A stretch of DNA of 64,000 nucleotides from assembly GCA_036872755.1 (NCBI GenBank), contig JAVHNS010000003.1, forward strand, positions 806,001 through 870,000, in the 5' to 3' direction. Position 1 is the stretch's first letter; each line of letters starts with the position of its first letter. Under the pieces are notes generated by a model. It had not been told where the DNA came from, searched no databases, and saw only the letters and a program-made list of their open reading frames with translations. Both the position numbers and the translations under genes were made by a program. The DNA comes from Orbilia blumenaviensis. Taxonomy: Eukaryota; Ascomycota; Orbiliomycetes; Orbiliales; Orbiliaceae. Positions 22,906 to 35,293 of the stretch are shown here, in pieces.

Positions 22906-25900
22906 TAATATCTACATGATTAATAAATATATAAAATCGGATTTTGATACTAACAAATATCTTTCTTTTTATATAGGCAGAACAAGTCGGTGCCGCCGAT
23001 GCAGTCCCCTTCTCCACCCTCCTCTCTTACCTCCAAAAGAAGACCAAATCCAAGACCCCACCATCTCTATTCCGCCTCTCGCTATACCACGCCCCAGATG
23101 CTCCCTCAAAGCAGTTCCTCGCCTCGAACGAGCTAAACACCGATCTCAACATCTACGTTGAGCTCAAACCCCTCTCTCAAACCTCTCTTCGATCATCAGC
23201 CCTCATCCCCGAGATCACACTGAGCGCACATTACAACCAGCTTGTCTTCAGCAAGGCCCGTATCTCATTGATGATAGATCAGCTCCTTCAGATCGTTCAA
23301 TTGGGTGCCGCGCATCCATCCATAAACGTCGGTGCTATATCTCTCATCACACCCTCACAAAAGGAAGTTCTTCCGGACCCAAAGAAGGATTTGAAGTGGA
23401 GTTCCTTCCGTGGTGCTATTCATGATATATTCGCTGCCAATGCAGCGAAGCATCCGGATAGACCATGCGTCGTCGAAACACCGGACTTTACAGAACCGGA
23501 CTCCGTAGAACGGGTCTTCACATACCGTCAAATCGATGAAGCTTCGAATATCCTTGCTCACCATTTGATCAAGTCTGGTATTAGACTGGGAGATGTGGTA
23601 ATGGTATACGCCTACCGTGGTGTGGACCTCGTGGTCGCCGTATTTGGTGTTCTTAAGGCTGGAGGTACATTCTCCGTCATAGATCCTCAGTATCCGCCAA
23701 ACAGACAGAACATCTACCTCTCTGTCGCACGTCCGAAGGCTTTGGTGGTTATTGAGAAGGCAGGAACACTATCACCGGTTGTACTCAAATACATCGAAGA
23801 CGAACTCTCGCTCGTCACCAGAGTACCCGCCCTAGCGATCCAATCCGATGGTACCCTCCTCGGTGGGAAAGATGCCAATGGCGTCGATGTCCTATCAGCC
23901 CAGGTTGAACTCAAGTCCAAGAACCCTGGTGTAATCGTCGGCCCGGACAGCAATCCTACACTGTCCTTCACCTCGGGCTCCGAGGGTATCCCCAAGGGTG
24001 TCCGTGGTCGTCACTTCTCATTGACATATTACTTCCCATGGATGGCTGAGACCTTCAACCTATCCGAGAACGACCGTTTCACAATGCTTAGCGGTATCGC
24101 GCACGACCCTATCCAACGTGATATGTTCACCCCTCTATTCTTGGGCGCAAGGCTCTACGTCCCCACAATGAATGATATCGGAACACCAGGCAGACTGGCC
24201 GAGTGGATGGCCGAAAACCAGTGCACCGTCACACATCTGACGCCTGCTATGGGTCAGTTACTATCAGCGCAGGCTTCCGCTGAGATTCCGTCTCTACACC
24301 ACGCATTCTTTGTCGGTGATATCCTTACCAAGCGTGACTGCTTACGTCTGCAGACGCTCGCCAGAAATGTGAATGTGGTGAATATGTACGGAACAACAGA
24401 AACTCAGCGTGCTGTCTCCTACTTTGAAATCCCATCATTGGCAAAGGATTCAACATTCAGTCAGAGCCAGAAGGATGTTATCGCGGCTGGAAAGGGAATG
24501 GTTGACGTTCAACTTCTGGTCGTGAACAGACATAACCGCAGCCAAATCTGTGGTGTCGGAGAGATCGGTGAGCTTTACGTTCGCGCCGCTGGCTTAGCGG
24601 AGGGTTATCTTCAGCTACCGGAGTTGACGGAACAAAAGTTTGTCAGAAACTGGTTTGTGGATGAAACGCAATGGAAGGAAGCTGATCAAGATGGTGGGGA
24701 GAAATGGAGAGAGTTCTATATGGGACCAAGGGATAGGTTGTACCGAAGCGGTGATTTGGGAAGGTACACACCCAGCGGAGACGTTGAGTGTTCTGGCCGA
24801 GCAGACGATCAGGTCAAGATTCGTGGGTTCAGAATCGAACTCGGTGAGATTGATACACACCTTTCGCAGCACCCGTTGGTTCGGGAGAATATCACGCTTG
24901 TTAAGCGTGATAAGGACGAAGAACCTACTTTGGTGTCTTATATCGTTCCCTTGCAAAATGACGAACTGGACGCAATGGAGAGTGCGGATGAGACCGCTAC
25001 TGAGGGAGATATCGAAGTTGAGAGCGATGATATCGTCAGGAGACTTAGGAGATACAGGAAGTTGATCCAAGATGTCAAGAAGTATTTGGCGACGAAGCTG
25101 CCTGCTTACGCGGTGCCCACCGTCGTGGTCCCAATGGCAAGAATGCCATTGAACCCCAACGGAAAGGTCGACAAGCCCGCACTTCCATTCCCAGATACCG
25201 CCACTATCGCAGCTGCCAGCGGACGAAGAAGGAGACTCACATCCACAATCGGAGAACCAATGGAGGCTTACGATGCACAGTGGTCGCCTACTGCCCGTGC
25301 GCTTAGAGATATCTGGAAGAGCTTGCTACCGCTTCTTACGGACAAGATCCAGCTTACGGACGGTTTCTTCGATCTTGGAGGACATTCTATTCTCGCGACT
25401 CGAATGATCTTTGAAGTTAGAAACAGATTTGCAGCTGAAATCCCGTTGGGATTGGTGTTCAAGCAGCCCACGCTTGGTGGCCTCGCCGCCGAAGTCGAAA
25501 GGATCAGCCAGAGCGTTGACATCGGCCTTGAAACCCTCACTGAACCAGCTGCCGCCACCGGCGAGAAGGAAGAATCGGAATACGCAAAGGAAGCACGAGA
25601 GCTTGTCAACAAACTCCCCAAGTCCTTCGAACCAGCGCCAGAAACCGACGAAAGCAAGGAGTACAACGTCTTCCTCACCGGTGTCACCGGTTTCCTCGGT
25701 GCTTTCCTCCTCCGCGAGCTCTTGAACCGCCAGGCTCCAAAGGTCAAAGTGTACGCTCACGTCAGAGCCGATACTCCCGAAAAGGCACTTGCAAGAATCC
25801 AAGCTAGCTGCGAGGCCTATGATACCTGGTCCGATTCCTGGAAAGACAGAATCATCCCCGTTACCGGTGATCTTGGGAAGGAGAATCTAGGCCTAGATGA

Positions 25901-26991
25901 TAAAACTTGGAATACTATCGCCACCGAAGCAGACTTCGTAATCCACAACGGCGCGCAAGTGCACTGGGTCTACCCATACAGCACCCTCCGAGGACCCAAC
26001 GTCTTTGGTACACTCGCAGCTATAAACCTCTGCGCCACAGGCAAGCCCAAGAGTTTTGCATTCGTATCTTCCACTTCGGTGTTAGATAATGATCATTACG
26101 TTGCTCTTTCCGATACTATTTTGGAACAAGGTGGGGCTGGTGTTCCTGAGGATGATGACCTAGAAGGGTCTGCTACGGGACTTGGGAATGGGTATGGACA
26201 GAGCAAGTGGGTTGGAGAGTATCTTACTCGTGAGGCCGGGAAGAGAGGGTTGAAGGGAACGATTGTGAGACCTGGATATGTTACCGGTGATACCCTGACT
26301 GGAGGTATGTATACAATCCTATTATCCTATAAACTTAAGCAAAGAAAGGAGAAGCCGAACTAACATGACGTAACAATCCGCAGTAACAAACACAGACGAC
26401 TTCCTCGTCCGCATGATCAAAGGCTGCATCCAGCTCGGCCAAACGCCCGACATCCATAACACAGTGAACATGGTCCCAGTAGACCACGTCGCCCGGGTAG
26501 TCGTCGCCTCAACCCTCTACCCCCCTACAACCCCGCTAGCAGTAGCCCAAGTAACCTCCCACCCTCGTCTCCGTTTCAACGAATTCCTAGCAACCCTCTC
26601 CGTATATGGCTACAACGTCCAAAGGGTAGACTACATACCCTGGAGAATCGCATTGGAAAAACATGTAACAGAGGTTAGCAAGGATAATGCGTTATATCCG
26701 CTTGTGCACTTTGTGTGTGATAATTTACCGCATAGCACGAAGGCTCCTGAGTTGGATGATGGGAATGCTAGAAGGGCGTTGGAGAGGTATGATGAGAAGT
26801 GGGTGGGGGGTAGTGGGGTTGATGAGGAGCTTATGGGGGTTTATTTGGCTTATTTGGTGGGTGTTGGGTTTTTGGAGGGGCCGGCTGGGGCCGCTGGTGA
26901 GGGTGTGAGGGCTTTGCCGGAGGTCATGGTTGGAGAGAGGAGTTTGAAGAGGGTTAAGGAGATTGGTGGGAGGGGGGCTATCGTTGCGTAG
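22487..26991 (+). CDS. LYS2: L-2-aminoadipate reductase (large subunit)
   Basis: Three exons (22487-22867, 22977-26304, 26384-26991) encode 1438 residues, close to the usual ~1400. The enzyme activates alpha-aminoadipate with ATP, loads it on a phosphopantetheine arm and reduces it with NADPH to the semialdehyde, the sixth step of fungal lysine synthesis. Order seen: condensation-like N-terminus (1-230); adenylation domain (~250-810) with LSFTSGSEGIPKGV near 456, NMYGTTETQRAVSYF, YRSGDLGRY, GRADDQVKIRGFRIELGEI and NPNGKVDKPAL; carrier domain DGFFDLGGHSILATRM with the modified Ser near 931; reductase domain beginning FLTGVTGFLGAFLLREL near 1026, with the catalytic Tyr/Lys in YGQSKWVGEY near 1200. 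Intron 1 contains a CTTT microsatellite. The domain set and TSGSEGIPKG variant identify LYS2 rather than a secondary-metabolite NRPS-like enzyme. Confidence 0.97.
22872..22906. repeat. (CTTT)n microsatellite in LYS2 intron 1
   Basis: About eight CTTT units occupy the 5' third of the 109-nt first intron, directly after the donor site; a length change here alters only the intron. Confidence 0.9.
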
Positions 26992-28734
26992 ACGTTTGTG
27001 TTAGAAGTTATAAATTTATGAGCTTTGGGTAAGTACATCTTGAAACAAGAAGAGAGAGGAAGGGTTTTTGGATAAAAGTATTTGACTTTAGTAGTTATTA
27101 TTATTACTTATTATTTCTATACATATTTGTATAAAACATTTTCAAGTTACCATGATTATCAAAATATCATTCGTATATGAAATATGTCCTAAGGTGAAGC
27201 AGGTGGAAGGAAGGTAAGTGTTTTGTTGCATTTTGTGGAAACAACACACTTTTGGCACTCGCGATTCTATAAACTTGTTTCCATCATTACATGTTTTCCC
27301 TGAAGGATTGTGATGGATTTAATTTTTTCAATTATTCTTCTATGCTTTTTTTGTTCTATTTGTCTGTTATAAATACAGCGTTAATTCTTTTAATTTACTC
27401 TGGCGTATATTCTTTTCGTTATTATATTATGATTAATCCAGTCCATTCAATTATATTTGGGTATTTTGTAGGATTGCTATCTTTGATGCTCTAAACTATT
27501 CATTCCATCTCCCGTATTATTGATGGGCCAGTTCTTTAACTAGTAGTTTCATAGAGACCACCCCACAGCCTCACATCCCACAGAACCAGCTGTATATAGT
27601 AACTAGGGGAAAGAGTGGTCCCGTGATTTTTTCCGTAAATTCAAGTAAAATTAACACTATCCCCCCCCAAAAAAAAAAGAAAAAGGAAAAAAAAAAGTAA
27701 ATGATAAGGAAGCTACCTAACCTTTTAAATATAGGTTCCCAAGACTATGCTAGCATGGTGTGTATCCCATAAACGGGACCGTAAATCTAGTTTCCCGGAG
27801 TCTGGAGGGGTGAAATTATCAAGAATCTGTGTTGGTAGAGCTATTTTCCTTGTTGCTCTGGAATTTAAATTAGTCTGTAATTAAACGTTTGATAGAATAA
27901 GTTTGGGGGTGTGTATTGTCGTTTAGAGGAGTGATTTGTGTTTTTATATCAGAACTATCTGTATCTGTAAGCTAAATTAGAAGGCAGAGGAGTCGGCCAG
28001 ATCCGGCTAGCGGTATGCAACATAGGTCTACAATGGGACAACAACCCCGTTAACCCGCAAGATAATACACCTAGCTTGTTTTGACAAATACCACTTTCTG
28101 TATCATTATGGCCCTAGAAATTTATGCAAAGATATATAATTGATCTAGGAGCAAAATTACATGTCTAAAAAATGGGTAGTTAATCAATCTTGGTCTTGCA
28201 AGTTTTATAAACTCCTTTATATGATATTAGGATCTTGCTATCGATGTATCGAGCATGCTGTAATGCAGGAGTGTTAAAAAGCTAGTTAACTTCACTGAAG
28301 GGCGCGCTTACGTATGAAAAAAAATTCAGGCTCCCTGATATTTACTTCAGAGTAATTAAATACAATAAACCAATTTAACCCAAGAACTAGTTAAACTTTC
28401 CTTTAATCCTAGGATCCTTCCTAACACCGATATTAGTAGAACAGCATTCGGGCATCAAGACATTAAAACACTCGAAATGGACGATAGTAAGTCCAAATAT
28501 GACCCTAATAGCCATATAACCATACTCGTAGCAATACATACTGTAATTCAAAAAAAAAAAAAAAAAAAAAAAAAACTTAGGCTATGTAGTAAGAAAATGT
28601 TGCAGGTATTATGTTCATCACTTCTTTTTTCCTTCTTTTTTCCTTCTTCTTTTTTCCTTCCTCTCTTTTCCTTTTCCTTTTTCTTTTTTTTTTGAAAAAA
28701 GAAGAGAGGTAAGAAGAGGCTTGCAACATCGGGT
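26992..28734. other. AT-rich convergent intergenic region
   Basis: 1.7 kb, AT-rich, between the LYS2 stop and the Clr5-ankyrin stop. No gene signal on either strand. It contains a 26-nt poly-A tract at 28550-28575 and pyrimidine-rich blocks near 28620-28690. Confidence 0.55.
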
Positions 28735-31700
28735 TTAATCGATTGTTTCAATGATTCCTGAACCTTCGTTCCAATCGGTCATTTCGAGAGTCCCCAAGCC
28801 TTGGTTCCAATCGGTAATTCCAATGGTTTCCAGGCCTTGGTTCCAATTAGCCACTCCAATAGTCCCCGAGCCTTGATTCCAATCCATCACTTCAATAGTT
28901 TCCAGGCCTTGGTTCCAATTAGCCACTCCAATAGTCCCCGAGCCTTGATTCCAATCCATCACTTCAATAGTTTCCAGGCCTTGGTTCCAATTAGCCATTC
29001 CAATAGTTTCCAAGCCTTGATTCCAATCCATCACTTCAATAGTTTCCAGGCCTTGGTTCCAATTAGCCATTCCAATAGTTTCCAAGCCTTGATTCCAATC
29101 GGTAATTCCAATAGTCCCCAAGCCTTGATTCCAATCGGTAATTCCAATAGTCCCCAGGCCTTGGTTCCAATTCATCACTTCAATAGTTTCCAGGTCTTGG
29201 TTCCAATCCATCGCTTCAATAGTCCCTAAGCCTTGGTTCCAATCCATCATTCTAATGGTCCCCAAGCCTTCGTTCGAATCCACCACCTCCGAATCTTCAT
29301 CTGAATCGGTATCTTCAACAATTTCCAGACCTTCTTCTAAATCAGTCTCTTCAAAAAGTCCCGAGCCTCCGTTCGGATCCATCATTACTGGGCCTTCATT
29401 CGAATCAATCTCTCCAAAAATCCCTAAATCTGCGTTCGAATCGGTATCTTCAACACTTCCCAGACTTTCATCTGAATCTGTGTCTTCAACATTTTTCAGA
29501 ATTTCGTTTGAGTCAATCTCTTCAATGGTTCCCGGACCTTCGTTCGAATCGAATATTTCAATAAATCTCGGATCTTCGTTCGAACTGGGTTGTACGCCTG
29601 GCTCTTTACTCATCCATTCATCTCTGACCCACCTCTCTATATTAGGGACATTGTATGTTTTACAAGCCTCTAAAACCGTAGGGCGGCAATTAATATCGTG
29701 CAGAAGGAAAAGCGCCACGAAATCGAGACGCCGGAGTCTGACTGCTAGATGGACTGGAGTTGGAGCTATACCCGGCTGATGTTTTAAACAATAGTTGTTT
29801 GCTTTGGGTAACTCAAAGATTTCGGCACCGTATTTAAGAAGGTGTTTTGCAATATCGAGGTTTCCCTTTTCAACTGCCCAATGCAATGCTGAAAAGCTTA
29901 AGTAGACCCCCCGGGATACTATCTCGTTAGGATCGGATCCGTTTTGAAGGAGAATATGAAGAGATTTTATCCTTTGATTCTTAGCCGCAAGGTGCAGTAG
30001 CGACAAATCATTCGAGTCGCGCATGGATATCCATTTCTTAGCCTCGTTGGCGTGGCACGAAATGAACTCTTGCAATTCTTCTGCTTCATCGCTAAGTTCG
30101 AGAAGAAACCAGATCACTTGGAAGCCTAGAGCAGTGGACTCTATTGGCGGAAGACGACAGCTTATCGGGCTAGTCAATCTATCGAGATTTTTTTGATGAT
30201 ACTCTTTAAGCTTTTGTTGAAGTGTAGATTCTCTCCACCCCCCGGCTTCGCAAAATGCAAAATCAAAAGCACGGGCCGCGGCTTCGCAAAATTCGCAGGT
30301 TCGAGGTACACGTGGAAATAGGTCGTCCAACATGCGATATATGCGTCCGAGATTGCCAGAATTGAATACCTCGATGTCCTCTAGTGTCCAATATGAAGCG
30401 TTTCCTAAAGAACAGTCGACAGAAAATACGGCCCCTGCACGGATAAGACTAGGTAGAATTCGGCGGAATTCCATCTTGTAGTTATGCTTTTCGGTCGCTC
30501 TTTCATAAGCTTTTGATAGAAGAATCTTCACTGGTGTGGATCCTGACTCGAGTTCATGATTCGGATCAGCCCCAAGTTTTAAGGCGGCTTCAGCAAGCTC
30601 AACATATATAGGGAATTTTTTGTGAGATAGGGCCTTGCAGAGGATGTTTGAATCGGTTGTGTCCAGGTGTCCGCTATAAGTTCCAAATGGATATGAGCTG
30701 TTGATGTCTGCCCCAGAATTAATCAGCTTCTTACACCAAATATATACATTTGCATCTGGCCAGTCTCTTTTCTCCTGATCTTCCCCATCATGGTCGTTGG
30801 TCTGTTCGAGAGCTCTCGTATCTATCCTCTTGAAGCAACACGAGTTCCTGTGTTCCAAGGACGATGAGAAGTTTTTACATAAAATATCCTGTAGAGCAGC
30901 CGATAACACGGCGACTTGCCTTCTACGGGATATTCTTGTCTGTATAAAACTTAGGAGAAATGTGAAGAGGTCCCAATCTTTTTGTTGTTGGGCGATGAAA
31001 ATACAACAGCTGAGTAACTGCATTTGCTCATTTTCCAGAATAATGAAGCCACGTGCACAATACGGACTTATCATAGAACGCATGTATGTCCTAAGGTGCT
31101 CATGAACTGCTGCTAACACAAGTCGGGAAAACCCCTCCATACCAATTATTTTGAACATATTAGCAGGACTGGGGTAGCTATTATTGTCCAATTTCCCCGA
31201 TGTTTCTGTTGAAAGTTCGATTCCGAGATTTGCGTAGGGAATCAAGTCGAAGGCTCGTTCAGAGTCATTCAGTAAAATAGCTTCAAGAGTTGCCATATGT
31301 AAATTTCTGCGGAAACCGTGTGATAAGAAATCCTGCAGCGAGATTTTGCTCCTAGACCTCAAAATACTAAATTGAAAATAGTACTCGTAAAATTCGTCAA
31401 CCTGATCCCGTTTAAGGTCCTTGGGCATTAGTTTTTCCATTTTCGTAATCGAGATCAAGTCCCATTTTGTCGCGCAAGCAACGAGAAACGCTGCTTCTGA
31501 GGGATTAGAAGGATAAATCTGCCTTTGTTCAATCTGATTAAGCAAACTCTTACAAACGTCCCGTGCACCGTTGTATTTCTTCAGTAAATCATGCATTCTT
31601 ATATTCTTCAGGATTTCATCCTGTAAAATCCTTACTCTATGATCGAAGGGAGTCATTAAGTCGTAAATTGCATCAAAGCAATTCACAGGAAAAACATCAT

Positions 31701-32861
31701 GAATTCTGAAGATGTGGTTTATGAGATCGAGGTCATTTCGGAGAATAAGAAAGAGAATCAAATTCTCTGCTGCGAATTTCGTTGATATAGTTTTTAGTGA
31801 TAGAATTTCTTTTAGTGAAGATCGAAATCCTAGTTCCATCACTTTGTCCAGAAGTTCGTCCAACATTATCGGCTCGATAAGGTCATTCGAAAGTCGATAG
31901 AGAAGAACTTTCAGGTATCTGAAGTAATTGCTATTAGCAACTCTACCGATTTCTTTTCCTCCAGTGGTGTTCTGAAGTTGTCCCTGACAGATTTTGAGTA
32001 GAGAGCCCTGGGATTTCAAAATTGGGAGTGAGGCTAGAATTGATGCGGGAATTTCTTCGCGGGTAGCACAAATTGTAGGATCGAATAGCTCGAGGGAACC
32101 GATGGTAACTGATCGTGGAAGTGGAACTATATGGATCGTACCGGTAAGTCAAGGAAAATTTAAACCGCTAGTATATTAGATATGTCTACGCCCTAACCTT
32201 TTTCTTTTTCAATTTGACTTTCCTCTGTGGCTGATTTTTTCGAAAGCTCGTTTTTACTTAGGCTTTCCTCTATGGCTGGATTTTTTGAAAGTTCGTTTTT
32301 CATTAGACTTTCCTCCGTGGCTGATATTTGTCGTGAAAGCTCCTTTTTAACGGCCGCAGGCTGGATGATGTAACCTCCATCGATTCTAATCGCGATTTCC
32401 CGGAAATTCGACGGGTTTTTAATGCGATATTTTGCAACTTGCCGCCATTCCTCTTTTGACAGCTTCTTTCTAAGGTTCTTGTCGGCATAGCCTTCGTATT
32501 GCTTCGGACTACGGAAATGCTTAGGTTAGCATTATGACCCCGGTAACTCCATGCTTGTGTGTATATAAATAAGAGACTATATTGATAAGCTTCAATATCC
32601 ATGATGAGGTTGTAATATTCACCTTGCGCCGACTTTGAAAATTAATTCCATCGCCTCATAAAGCAGTGGCCGGGGATACCGGCGTGTGAAATAATAAAAT
32701 TTGATCGCATCACGGTATTTTTCCAAGTCTTTGGGTTTAGCCTTCTCGCCGTTGTTAGATTTGTATTGAGATACCAGCTGCTTTGAAGCTTGCGTGCATG
32801 TACGAGAAACATGTTTTTGGTTCCTCTTGATGATGCGCCCTTCAAGTACCGATTGAGGCAT
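28735..32861 (-). CDS. Clr5-domain ankyrin repeat protein with C-terminal 12-residue tandem repeats
   Basis: Three exons (32861-32623, 32508-32198, 32126-28735) join in phase to give 1213 residues. The N-terminal ~130 residues fit the fungal Clr5 domain: LEKYRDAIKFYYFTRRYPRP, EAMELIF, SPKQYEGYADKNLRKKLSKEEWRQVAKYRI. A linker has three 15-16-residue repeats (ELSKxxAxEESxxKN). A long helical region follows. Ankyrin repeats lie roughly in residues 700-930: NDLSLLHLAAKNQRIKSLHILLQNG, FSALHWAVEKGNLDIAKHLLKYGAEI, PTPVHLAVRLRRLDFVALFLL. The last ~280 residues are a tandem array, first acidic (DSNEGPGTIEEI type), then Trp/Asn/Gln type (DWNQGLETIEVM). Clr5-ankyrin proteins are an expanded, uncharacterised Pezizomycotina group; nuclear or chromatin function is only suggested by Clr5 itself. 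The large exon alone has no in-frame ATG at its start, which supports the upstream exons. Confidence 0.85.
28738..29587 (-). repeat. 36-bp coding tandem repeat array (about 24 units)
   Basis: The 3' end of the Clr5-ankyrin gene consists of 36-bp units encoding 12 residues. The distal 14 units (28738 to about 29247) are nearly identical at DNA level and follow the pattern [DN]WNQG[LS][EG]TIxxx. The proximal ~10 units (to about 29587) are degenerate and acidic, [D][SP][ND][EG]..., with two shortened to 9 residues. In the distal part, units alternate (..EVM then ..GMA or ..GVA), so a 72-bp dimer has itself been duplicated. Confidence 0.95.
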
Positions 32862-34597
32862 CTTGCCTTATAGGAAATCTGAACTCCAGTAGGCCCAGCA
32901 GAGGTAAAACGTGTAGCTAAATGCAGAGGTTTATAAAAGACTTTCTGCTATCTAAGCTGAAAACAATGAAGACTGCTAGGCAGCTAGATAGAAATAGTAG
33001 AGTTTAGGCAGTATAATAGACAATAAGGATTTATCTGAGGTTTGTAGGTGTATGAGGAGGAGAATGAAAAATTGGAAATGGAAGAGATTAGAGGAGGGTT
33101 TATATCTTCGTCGGCAGTCCTCGAATTTGCGACGCTTGCAGTCGTGGTTCAGACCAAGGTGAGGTTGTAGCCTGCTATGGGCATGGCTTTGAACAGAAAA
33201 AGCAAGGTCAAACTGGTTCTCCACAAATATTGGTAAGAGCCAATCAATCAGACTTTAGGATTTCAACCAATCAGGAGGCGTTAACACAGGAGGCATTAAT
33301 ACCACTGACTACCTCGCGGAGGGACCATGTCAGTTGAGGTGTGCAGGAGCGTGTGCAGGGGCATGTGCAGACGGGCATCTGGACTTCGCGCGAATTTGCA
33401 CATGTATCCAGGAATCAATGTTGCCATGTTGTATTAAAAATTGAACTCAAACCAGAATGATATGGTCCAGACTTCAACTAAGGTCTTCCTGAACACTTAG
33501 AGGGGGAAAGGTAGATGGATATCGATCGATACTCTAGCTCCCATTCGTTTTCCATTCATGATGGAATTTTCTACGTCCTAAGGCTGACAGTTTACCGGGT
33601 CAAATGGTGTCCTGGATCCTTTGACTTGGTCCGCAAAGAGCGCCGGGAAACGGCGTATCATGCAGTGCTTATCTCATACAGCACACACACTCAAGCATTC
33701 AAGTACAAGGTCTGGGCGCGGGGCAAGTATACGTATATTCTCTATGAAACCATGCTACGCCGAAAACTTGGCATACTGGGGGGCTGAAACGAATTCGATA
33801 CGATAGTATCCCACGGAAGATACACATCTATTCTTCAAGTTATAGGTATGAACCTAGGGCCGGTATCTATTCTGGACTATGATGGTTTATTGGTATTGCT
33901 TGTCTTCGAGGCACATTAGGACCTCATCCAAAAACGTACACACCATTTTAAATTTCCGTGTAGTAATTAATAGTGCGAAATGATACCGACAGTGATTGTA
34001 TGTTCGGCGCCCGCAATTCGAACCGAATATAAAGGCTCGGGAACACATCATCGCGAAGCGAGATCGGGCCAATCGCCATTGAGATATTGTTGATTTTACT
34101 TGATTGAGCTGCCTAGGGTCTCGTTGATTGGGTATATTACTCATCCATCTATATAATTCATGCCAGGCCCAGCGAACGACTCACTCATCACATTCAAGCT
34201 TAAATTCACGATGCATGGAATATTTTAATACTTCTTAATCATGATATTTATTTTTCTCCCTTCGAAGTTAGAAAAGAAAGAAAAAGCCAAACCGCAAATA
34301 TTGATAAAAAGAAAAGTAAAAAAGCTTTAAATACTATATACTACAACCATTTCGCCCGTTTTCTTATAGACACTTCCCCCTCTTCTCTCCTCTCTCTTCC
34401 TGGTAGTTAAACCAGTCATCTCTAGTATCAGAGTTCTTTTAAAGCCAAAAAAATGGAGGGGACAACGTTTTCTGTTTTTCCTTAAAATCTTGTCTTTTAG
34501 AGCTCTGATACTAAAAAAGCAGGAAAATATACAATCCAGACTATTCATGTACAGATCGCTCTACCCCTGTCTTTTTGACCCTTAAACCACAGAAGAT
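32862..34597. other. Intergenic region between the Clr5-ankyrin gene and COX12
   Basis: 1.7 kb containing the promoter of the Clr5-ankyrin gene and the 3' flank of COX12. A 90-codon plus frame at 33515-33787 is open but shows no family features. A GTGCAGG-rich stretch near 33330-33375 has three imperfect copies. No RNA gene was recognised. Confidence 0.45.
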
Positions 34598-35293
34598 CTA
34601 AGAATCATTAAGAATGACTGGGAAAATTCCAGCGTCTATAAAAACACATAATCAGCATCGAAAAATAAAAGGCGGCAATTTCCGGATGAAAGGAGAAAAA
34701 TGGCATACCGCGCTGATCATCCCACTTGCTAATCCAGGAGCTTGGGCACAGGGACCTATAGGCGTGGAAGAACTGACGGCATGGCTGGAAGTCCTCGCCC
34801 TTGGCTAGGATGCATTTGTGGTAGTCGACATAGTTTTGCCAGCACTAATTTTTAGATATTTTATATGTGTGAGTCGGGTGGTGGTGGTGGATCTAGATGT
34901 GACCTTGTTTAGAGGAGTGGGAACGTACGTGCTTAGTCCTGTTATGGGGGGATAGTTGTTAGTGGTGTTTTATATTTGATATTCTACCTGGAGGGGAGGA
35001 GGAGGGAGGGACATACTGGTTCTGATGTGGGAAACGAGCGTCGTACCCGGCTGGAAGACACAAGGCGCAATTGGTGTTAGTCCGCTATTCATAGATTCAT
35101 TCTATCATGATAACTCTTCAAAACATCCCCCTCATTTCTAGATTTCTTTTGTATATGGGAGCTTGGGAGGGTGGTAGTATGGGGGTGTATTTGAGGGATG
35201 TCAGAGGGCGGGGAGGTTCGGGTTCGGGTTTCCCTTATGTGGCATACCGGTAACGAACTTAAAGGGCTTGGTAACTCGCTCGTCGTCGGACAT
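34598..35293 (-). CDS. COX12: Cytochrome c oxidase subunit VIb (Cox12)
   Basis: Five exons (35293-35248, 35050-35017, 34938-34929, 34844-34709, 34635-34598) give 87 residues starting MSDDERVTKPFKFV. Cox12 is a small intermembrane-space subunit of complex IV with a twin CX9C fold. Its four cysteines are in place: CWQNYVDYHKC (CX9C), then CRQFFHAYRSLC (CX10C), as in the family. The reading frame is only restored if a 10-nt exon (Q-T-K-H; 34929-34938) is included; it has a CATAACAG acceptor and GTACGT donor, and the joined FPHQNQTKHCWQNY block is exactly the conserved sequence. The gene is divergent from the GH18-like gene. Confidence 0.95.

Noticed and set aside
22487..26991. NRPS-like secondary-metabolite enzyme
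   Set aside because: Adenylation-carrier-reductase order is shared, but motif variants and length identify the lysine enzyme LYS2, and no tailoring genes surround it.
28801..29229. Plus-strand repetitive frame (VPISHSNS-type units)
   Set aside because: It is the antisense shadow of the 36-bp array in the Clr5-ankyrin gene, open only because 36 is divisible by three.
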